Position numbers and translations under genes: made by a program | The notes under the pieces: model-generated | What the model was told of the DNA's origin: nothing | Seen by the model: the letters and a program-made list of their open reading frames with translations, nothing else | Database searches by the model: none | NCBI GenBank assembly: GCA_002394465.1 | Contig: DGTU01000110.1 | Coordinates: 1-7,212, forward strand | Direction of reading: 5' to 3' | Origin: Treponema sp. UBA4328 | GTDB lineage: Bacteria > Spirochaetota > Spirochaetia > Treponematales > Treponemataceae | Length of the DNA: 7,212 nucleotides | Shown here: positions 1-5,007 of the stretch, piece after piece | Numbering within the stretch: position 1 is the first letter of the stretch | Layout: each line of letters starts with the position of its first letter

Positions 1-330
1 CAGTCCGCAGCCACTGCAGCAGCAGAAGAAGCATACTCATTCGGGCCATACACCCTTCTCATGAACAGCTGTGTTCTCAAACGCGGTCCTGAAAAAATTC
101 CCCTTTCAACCAAAGAATACAATATCCTCGAATTTCTGGTTAAAAACGAAGGAAAAACACTCACTCCGGAAGAAATTTTTTACGGCGTCTGGAAGCTCAG
201 GTACGGTGATTTTACGGCCGTTGCAGTTTACATACAGCGCCTCAGGAAAAAGCTTGAACCGGTTCCTGCAGATCCAAGGTATTTCAAGACAGTATTCGGC
301 AAAGGCTATATGTTCAGCAAATGCTCTTAA
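1..330 (+). CDS. Response regulator, OmpR/PhoB family, C-terminal DNA-binding part (5' end outside window)
   Basis: The frame is open from base 1, so the ATG at 61 is internal and the gene starts upstream. The visible 109 residues begin with an Ala/Glu-rich linker (about 1-11), followed by a complete winged-helix domain. 'FGPYTLL' is the first strand, 'LSTKEYNILEFLVKNEGK' is the typical start of the fold, 'AVAVYIQRLRKKLEP' is the recognition helix and 'YFKTVFGKGYMF' is the wing. The receiver domain with the phospho-acceptor Asp is not in the window. The regulator would bind DNA after phosphorylation by the histidine kinase encoded 12 bases downstream, a typical operon pair. One oddity is the wing: the usual 'TVRGxGY' reads 'TVFGKGY', so the generally conserved Arg is Phe. 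Family assignment is very secure; target genes are unknown. Confidence 0.93.
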   Translation, partial: QSAATAAAEEAYSFGPYTLLMNSCVLKRGPEKIPLSTKEYNILEFLVKNEGKTLTPEEIFYGVWKLRYGDFTAVAVYIQRLRKKLEPVPADPRYFKTVFGKGYMFSKCS

Positions 331-342
331 AAGGCTGATTCC

Positions 343-1725
343 ATGACCATTAAACGTCAGTTCAGAATATACATACTCAGCATAGTCATAATACCCGTAA
401 TAAGCCTTTTTCTCATGTACATGTATGATTACCTTACCCGCCCGGAAAGAATTCTTCTCGACGGAACGGAATTCATAAATCAGCTTGAACAGAACGATTT
501 TACTGATCAGCAGATCAATTACCTGAGAACCGAACTCAAGAAGATTCCCCCGGACGTAGATTACATAATTACCCGTAATCACGAACCGATATACATAAGT
601 TCGCCGGATTTTTTCTCCGAAGCAGAAACTGAACAGGATTTAATCAGCACGCTTATAGGATCCGCATCTCCCGACTACATTTATCAGGTTGTTTCTCCAT
701 GCAGGGAACCGGAATGTACAGAAAACATACAGATACTCATGCGTTTCCCGAAGGAACAGAATTCACGCCCTAGAAAAATGCGCAAATACTGGCTTTCCTG
801 CTTTATAGCATTCACGGTAATTTTTGAAATTCTTCTTGTATTTCTCAGCTCAAGGCTTTCAAGAAATATTTCTGCTTCAATCACTATTCTTGAAAAACAC
901 ACTCACGACATAGCATCAGGAAAACTCGGCAAGCCGATAAAAACAAGGGGTGCCAAGGATAACGAAATAACAAACCTTACAGACAACCTTAACAAGATGC
1001 AGGAAAGCTTAAAGGAAATCGAACAGAAAAAAGCCCGTTTCGTCATGGGAATGAGCCACGACCTCCGATCCCCTATTGCCGTAATCAAAGGCTACACGGA
1101 AGCACTCAAAGACGGAATCATTTCTGAAGTCGGAAAACAGAATTCAGCACTGGACATCATAAACGACAAGGCAACACAGCTTGAAAACATGATAAACACC
1201 CTTATGGACTTCGTTAAGATCAATTCAGGAGACCTCAGGAAAACCTTCGTAAAACTCAATCTTTATGATTTTCTTTCACAGAAGATGAGGGAATTTGAAA
1301 GCACGTCAATGCTCTTCAAAAGAAAGTTCAGGTATGAAATACATCTGGACAAAAACTGTACCGTAACTTCCGACCCGCAGCTTTTTGAACGCGCGATTGA
1401 AAACCTCTATTCGAATGCCGTAAGGTATACGTCAGAAAACGATGAAATATCATTCAGGGGAATTCAGGACAAAAACAGAATAATCCTTGACTTCAGTGAT
1501 ACAGGCGAAGGAATCTCCAGAAGCGAACTTTCATTTATATTCGACATGTTTTACAGAAGTTCTCCGGCAAGGCAGGACGGAGGACTCGGAATAGGCTTAA
1601 GCCTTGTCAAAACAATAACGGAAACTCACGGCTGGAACCTTAAAGTTTTATCAGAAAAAGGAAAAGGAACAACTTTTGAAATTATAATTCCTCTTCCCGG
1701 AGAAGCGCCTCAAGAAACGAATTAA
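343..1725 (+). CDS. Membrane sensor histidine kinase (HAMP-HisKA-HATPase_c), partner of the upstream regulator
   Basis: This 460-residue EnvZ-type kinase should autophosphorylate on His and pass phosphate to the regulator encoded just upstream. TM1 spans about residues 9-28 and TM2 about 150-169. The extracytoplasmic sensor region of about 120 residues between them resembles no domain I know and holds a Cys pair, C120 and C125. A HAMP linker (about 170-222) leads to the H-box 'SHDLRSP' with phospho-acceptor His239. The ATP-binding domain has the N-box (N354, N358), G1 box 'DTGEGIS' (D386), F-box 'FDMFYRSS' and G2 box 'GGLGIGLSL' (413-421). All catalytic motifs are intact. The start is supported by AAGG at 331-334, 8 bases before the ATG and directly after the regulator stop, which suggests coupled translation. 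The 3' end overlaps the convergent hemW gene by 44 bases. The signal sensed is unknown. Confidence 0.96.
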   Translation: MTIKRQFRIYILSIVIIPVISLFLMYMYDYLTRPERILLDGTEFINQLEQNDFTDQQINYLRTELKKIPPDVDYIITRNHEPIYISSPDFFSEAETEQDLISTLIGSASPDYIYQVVSPCREPECTENIQILMRFPKEQNSRPRKMRKYWLSCFIAFTVIFEILLVFLSSRLSRNISASITILEKHTHDIASGKLGKPIKTRGAKDNEITNLTDNLNKMQESLKEIEQKKARFVMGMSHDLRSPIAVIKGYTEALKDGIISEVGKQNSALDIINDKATQLENMINTLMDFVKINSGDLRKTFVKLNLYDFLSQKMREFESTSMLFKRKFRYEIHLDKNCTVTSDPQLFERAIENLYSNAVRYTSENDEISFRGIQDKNRIILDFSDTGEGISRSELSFIFDMFYRSSPARQDGGLGIGLSLVKTITETHGWNLKVLSEKGKGTTFEIIIPLPGEAPQETN

Positions 1726-2878
1726 GGAAAAGAATGCCTTTTTTCCCAAGCGTAAAGTATTTTCTTCCGCCTGCTTCATACGTAAAGGCAAGAGACTGTT
1801 TTTCACGCACGGCAAACTCCTTCATAAAAGTTTCAGGAAAACCGCAGCCAAAACGCTCATGATAATCATTTTCACAGACACCTTCCGTAAGCCTTAATCC
1901 CATCATAAAAAACTCAAACTGCTGTATTTTTACATCAATTTTCTCTGTTTCACATACACGACTGTCCGGCATAACAGGCCCGGAAGAAAAAAAAGATACA
2001 TACGAATCTATATCGCATTTATTATTCCAGCGAAGTTCATCTTCATACACAGTTCCGCAGGCACCGGGACCGCATCCGATATAACTTTTAAGTTTCCAGT
2101 AAGTTGTATTGTGTACGCTTTCACATCCCTTTCTGGCAAAATTTGAAACTTCATACTGGCTGAATCCGTTTTTCTCAAGAAAATCACGGCCTTTCATCCA
2201 CATTTCATCTGCCTGATCATCATCAACAGACACTTTTCCGAGCCTTATATTTTTTTCAAGGGGAGTTCCTTCTTCAACCATGAGTGAATATAGTGAAACA
2301 TGATCCACCGGATACGTCAGTGCAGTTTTCATCGATTTTTCAAGACTTTCATAACTGCAGCCCGGAAGACCTGCAATAAAATCAACAGACAGCCTTCCCT
2401 GCCAGTTTTTCTTTATGATATCAAGGGCACGAAGGGCTTTTTCTTTTGTACACACGCGGCCGCATTTTTTCAGAACTTCATCATCAAGTACCTGAATTCC
2501 AAGGGAAAGCCTCGTTACACCGCATTCAGCAGCATTAATTACATAAGATTCTTCTGCATCCTCTCCGTTCATTTCAAGCGTAACTTCACAGCCGTCATTT
2601 TTAGGCGCAAGCTTAAAAACCCCATCCATAAGCATTTTAAGCTGCACTTCATTAAGCGTACTTGGTGTTCCGCCGCCGATATAAACGGAATTCCAGCCTT
2701 TAACGGAATAGTGCTTTACATAATATGAAATTTCATTAAGCAGGGAACGGACATAAAGGGTATAAAAGTCAGGTTTTGACGCATACAGTGAACGCGGAAC
2801 GCTGAAAAAATCACAGTAATCACATTTTTTCCTGCAGAAGGGAATGTGTATGTAAAGCGAAGTATTGTTCAGCTGCAT
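1682..2878 (-). CDS. hemW: HemW-type radical SAM protein (HemN-like, putative heme chaperone)
   Basis: The 398-residue protein has the HemW-type cluster motif 'CRKKCDYCDF' (C15, C19, C22), which binds the 4Fe-4S cluster that cleaves S-adenosylmethionine. 'YIGGGTPSTL' (about 66-75), 'RLSLGIQ' (123-129), 'FIAGLPG' (167-173), 'QYEVSNFA' (241-248), 'HNTTYW' (256-261) and 'GCGPGA' (268-273) follow in family order. The Cys spacing and following Asp-Phe fit HemW rather than true coproporphyrinogen dehydrogenase HemN. The HNxxYW motif is associated with heme handling in HemW. A C-terminal HemN_C-like region follows from about residue 315. Oddities: 'LEMNGED' lacks the usual Pro after 'E-x-N', and 'GRVC' has Cys143 where His is common. 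The ATG directly abuts the lepB stop (TAGATG) and has no clear Shine-Dalgarno sequence, so translation is probably coupled to lepB. Family call secure; role as heme chaperone in this organism uncertain. Confidence 0.92.
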   Translation of the reverse strand: MQLNNTSLYIHIPFCRKKCDYCDFFSVPRSLYASKPDFYTLYVRSLLNEISYYVKHYSVKGWNSVYIGGGTPSTLNEVQLKMLMDGVFKLAPKNDGCEVTLEMNGEDAEESYVINAAECGVTRLSLGIQVLDDEVLKKCGRVCTKEKALRALDIIKKNWQGRLSVDFIAGLPGCSYESLEKSMKTALTYPVDHVSLYSLMVEEGTPLEKNIRLGKVSVDDDQADEMWMKGRDFLEKNGFSQYEVSNFARKGCESVHNTTYWKLKSYIGCGPGACGTVYEDELRWNNKCDIDSYVSFFSSGPVMPDSRVCETEKIDVKIQQFEFFMMGLRLTEGVCENDYHERFGCGFPETFMKEFAVREKQSLAFTYEAGGRKYFTLGKKGILFLNSFLEALLREEEL

Positions 2879-3574
2879 CTAGAAAAGTCTAAATTTACTG
2901 AAAGGAAAATACTGAAGTATAACGGTTCCGAGGATTGAATCTTCACTTACAGTTCCCCACAGCCTTGAATCCGAACTTGCAGTCCTGTTGTCACCAAGAA
3001 CAAAATATTCATCATCACCAAGCGTAATTTTTTCGGTTACACCTTTAGTACCGAGAGTCATATCCCAGTCAGGAGGAACGTCAACAAAGCTTATATTATA
3101 TGCAGAATGCGTAAGTTCAAATTCCGTAAGGAAATGATTCTCCCCCTCCGGCATTATGTAGACATCATAACGGTCAAGATAAATAGTATCTCCTGGAAGT
3201 CCGATAACACGCCTTATGTGCGGAGCAGCAAAATATGAATCAGCATCAAAAGGTTTCCACTGTCCGAACGTAACGAAATGACAGAATGAATTCGCTATTT
3301 TCTGAAAGAACGAAGTTTCCTCTTCAGCAGCATCGTTAAGAAGAATTACATCTCCCCTGTCCGGAGAAGTAAAAAGAGGAGTAACGAATTCAAAGGCTCC
3401 GGCAGGAATATCAGGTTCCATCGAATCAGAACCAGTACGTACGGGAAAAATAACAAACGAAAGGATAAGGTTGATTATAATCAGTGTTGAAAGGATTATA
3501 AGGGCTGAACGGGTAATTTTCCTGTAAAGCTCTTTTTTCATTTTATATGATATTTCGTAAATTGCCCTTGACAT
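2879..3574 (-). CDS. lepB: Signal peptidase I (S26 family) with Arg at the catalytic Lys position
   Basis: This family cuts signal peptides from exported proteins at the outer face of the inner membrane. I use the ATG at 3574 (231 residues). An in-frame ATG at 3541 (giving MKKELYRK) and a TTG at 3610 are alternatives; none has a clear Shine-Dalgarno sequence. One TM segment spans about residues 24-44. The Ser box 'SDSMEPDIPAG' carries the nucleophile Ser51. Box C is 'RGDVILL' (73-79), box D is 'RRVIGLPGDTI' (121-131) and box E is 'GDNRTASSDSR' (194-204). Box D normally starts Lys-Arg, the Lys being the general base. Here that position is Arg121, encoded by AGG at 3214-3212. A roughly 40-residue stretch separates boxes C and D. 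The gene is divergent from smpB and lies directly upstream of hemW, probably in one transcript. Family membership is certain; activity is open. Confidence 0.92.
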   Translation of the reverse strand: MSRAIYEISYKMKKELYRKITRSALIILSTLIIINLILSFVIFPVRTGSDSMEPDIPAGAFEFVTPLFTSPDRGDVILLNDAAEEETSFFQKIANSFCHFVTFGQWKPFDADSYFAAPHIRRVIGLPGDTIYLDRYDVYIMPEGENHFLTEFELTHSAYNISFVDVPPDWDMTLGTKGVTEKITLGDDEYFVLGDNRTASSDSRLWGTVSEDSILGTVILQYFPFSKFRLF

Positions 3575-3580
3575 ACTGAT

Positions 3581-3610
3581 AAAATACCACACAATGCATG
3601 ATGCTTGCAA
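3581..3610 (-). promoter_or_regulatory. Candidate lepB-hemW promoter
   Basis: Read on the minus strand, TTGCAA (3610-3605) is followed by an 18-base spacer and TATTTT (3586-3581). Each hexamer matches the sigma-70 consensus at 4 of 6 positions, so this is weak. The predicted transcription start, near 3574, falls on the chosen lepB ATG. If correct, the transcript is leaderless for that start, or has a leader of about 33 bases for the ATG at 3541. Confidence 0.3.
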
Positions 3611-3613
3611 GCA
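3602..3613. repeat. 12-bp perfect palindrome between lepB and smpB
   Basis: TGCTTGCAAGCA is a perfect inverted repeat without a spacer, in the middle of the divergent lepB/smpB intergenic region. Next to it, GCAT-G-ATGC (3596-3604) forms a second small inverted repeat. The central TTGCAA reads the same on both strands and is placed 18 bases from a -10-like box in each direction. It could be a shared -35 element or an operator. A chance palindrome of this size is possible. Confidence 0.5.
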
Positions 3614-3634
3614 AGGTTTATAATGAACTATAAT
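3605..3634 (+). promoter_or_regulatory. Candidate smpB promoter
   Basis: TTGCAA (3605-3610), an 18-base spacer and a perfect TATAAT (3629-3634) lie directly before smpB. A second perfect TATAAT sits at 3619-3624 but has no good -35 partner. Transcription from the first pair would begin near 3640-3641, only 2-4 bases before the smpB ATG at 3643. Confidence 0.5.
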
Positions 3635-3642
3635 ATAGAAAT

Positions 3643-4104
3643 ATGGCAGAAGGTGTTAAAATTATCGCACAGAACAAAAAGGCTCGTTTCAACTATTCCG
3701 TCGAAGAATCCTACGAATGCGGAATTGAACTGGAAGGAACGGAAGTCAAGTCTGTAAAATCAGGAAACATTTCATTTTCCGATTCTTTTGCCGAAATTAT
3801 AAATAATGAGGTCTGGGTCAGGAATTTCCATATTTCAGAATATTCGTATTCTGCAATGTTCAACCACGATCCTGACAGAAAAAAGCGCCTGCTTCTTCAC
3901 AGGGAAGAAATAAAAAGAATTAAAAGAAAGGTCGATGAAAAAGGCTGGACTTTAATTCCCCTTGATTTCTACCTCAAAAACGGACGCGTTAAGCTTACGC
4001 TCGGTGTATGCAAGGGTAAAAAACTCTTTGACAAGCGTGAAGCAATTAAACAGAGGGACGTTCAGAGGGATGTCCAGAGGGAATTCAGGCACGGTTTTGA
4101 ATAA
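3643..4104 (+). CDS. smpB: SsrA-binding protein SmpB (trans-translation)
   Basis: SmpB binds tmRNA and delivers it to ribosomes stalled on broken messages, so that the nascent protein is tagged and the ribosome is released. The 153-residue length is normal for the family. The N-terminus 'MAEGVKIIAQNKKARFNY' and 'YECGIELEGTEVKSVKSGNISFSDSFAEI' are the typical opening of the OB-like core. 'NHDPDRKKRLLLHREEI' and 'GWTLIPLDFYLKNGRVKLTLGVCKGKKLFDKRE' continue it. The basic C-terminal tail, which enters the mRNA channel in known structures, contains a short repeat (QRDVQRDVQREF). The start is fixed by similarity to other SmpB N-termini, yet no Shine-Dalgarno sequence precedes it, only AT-rich promoter sequence. 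The tmRNA gene itself is not in this window. A secreted-protein gene follows after 33 bases and may share the transcript. Confidence 0.97.
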   Translation: MAEGVKIIAQNKKARFNYSVEESYECGIELEGTEVKSVKSGNISFSDSFAEIINNEVWVRNFHISEYSYSAMFNHDPDRKKRLLLHREEIKRIKRKVDEKGWTLIPLDFYLKNGRVKLTLGVCKGKKLFDKREAIKQRDVQRDVQREFRHGFE

Positions 4105-4137
4105 AGCCGCAACTGAAACAGGAGAAAACTGCAGCGG

Positions 4138-5007
4138 ATGAGAAAAACGCATATAGTCCTGACATTTATACTCACGATTCTCATAAGTTCAGTCTATGCA
4201 ATACCGCCAGTTCAGATAGATTATTACGGCGTCCTGTCACAGTCTGACGACCAGAACATGCTCAAGATGGCGCAGGATATTTTCTTTACACAGCTCAAAT
4301 CAATTGATAATGCTGCCATAGACGACAAGCGCTCAGATTTAAGCGTAACGATGACAGAACTCCCCTCATTTCCTGCAACAAGCCACTTTATTTTTTACGC
4401 AGAACTCCGGGAATCTCCTGCAGATGCAATTACCCGGGGATGGGAATGTACGTTCAACATTCTGGACACAAAAGATTCAAAAACAGTTTCAAAGACACAG
4501 ACCTATGAATCCTATTACAGCATTCTCGTAAGTTCCAAGACAACCATAGAAGAGCTTCTTTCACAGGCTACACAGTCTTCAGAACAGAAATCCCGGCCTG
4601 ACATTCCTAAAGACAGTTCATATACGGTAAACCTAGACTCACTGGCAGGAAACTGGTCCGGTGAACCATATACAGACAAAATCGTAATCCTCAGGGGCGG
4701 AAGAGGCTTTGTAATCTTCAAGAACGGAGCTTCAATGAACATTTCCGTAACAGTCAACGGTCTGGATCAGAAAGGAAACATAAAGGCACTCAAAATCAGG
4801 CAGACAGGAAGACCGAATGCATCTTTCTTTCCTTCACTTCCGCGAGAAACAGCCTTAAATTATGCCGCACACGCAAAACCGATCGAATGGGAACTTACCC
4901 TTGTTTCCCCTGACACCCTTAAGGGAACCAAAAAAACGGCAGTCTTCTCCGCTTCTGCAAATTCAGCAGTAGAAGGAACAGAAGAAATAATCTGGTCAAG
5001 AAAATAA
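4138..5007 (+). CDS. Secreted/periplasmic protein of unknown function
   Basis: I do not recognise the family. The 289 residues start with a clear signal peptide: basic 'MRKTH', a hydrophobic core (6-18) and a 'VYA' cleavage site after residue 21. There is no lipobox Cys, so it is a signal peptidase I substrate. Residues about 22-150 look like one domain ('QIDYYGVLSQSDDQNMLKMA', then strands around 'SHFIFYAELRES' and 'GWECTFNILD'). A Ser/Gln/Lys-rich linker (about 145-162) leads to a beta-rich C-terminal region from 'LAGNWSGEPYTDKIVILRGG' (169-188), reminiscent of small beta-barrel domains that open with a 'G-x-W-x-G' strand. AGGAG at 4120-4124 is a somewhat distant ribosome site. The gene lies 33 bases after smpB on the same strand, probably co-transcribed. 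A Treponema-restricted conserved protein is likely, but this is inference. Confidence 0.85.
   Translation: MRKTHIVLTFILTILISSVYAIPPVQIDYYGVLSQSDDQNMLKMAQDIFFTQLKSIDNAAIDDKRSDLSVTMTELPSFPATSHFIFYAELRESPADAITRGWECTFNILDTKDSKTVSKTQTYESYYSILVSSKTTIEELLSQATQSSEQKSRPDIPKDSSYTVNLDSLAGNWSGEPYTDKIVILRGGRGFVIFKNGASMNISVTVNGLDQKGNIKALKIRQTGRPNASFFPSLPRETALNYAAHAKPIEWELTLVSPDTLKGTKKTAVFSASANSAVEGTEEIIWSRK

Noticed and set aside
106..582. 158-codon open frame on the minus strand
   Set aside because: It lies fully antisense to the response regulator and kinase, which have strong family motifs; its translation shows no recognisable domain.
1724..1750. Hairpin with T-run just after the kinase stop
   Set aside because: The pairing is mostly A-T with poor register (GGAAAA with TTTTCC, or AAGG with CCTT) and lies within hemW coding sequence.
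2300..2728. 142-codon open frame on the plus strand
   Set aside because: Antisense to the conserved core of hemW; the composition (many Phe, Lys, Ile) is what the reverse of that gene would give.
3568..3573. Perfect TTGACA -35-like hexamer on the plus strand
   Set aside because: No -10 box lies at 16-18 bases; the nearest (TAAAAT) is 6 bases away. It overlaps the 5' end of lepB and is probably chance.
4107..4137. CCGC/GCGG pair flanking the ribosome site between smpB and the secreted-protein gene
   Set aside because: Only four base pairs, and the inner bases do not continue the stem, so no riboswitch or attenuator is supported.
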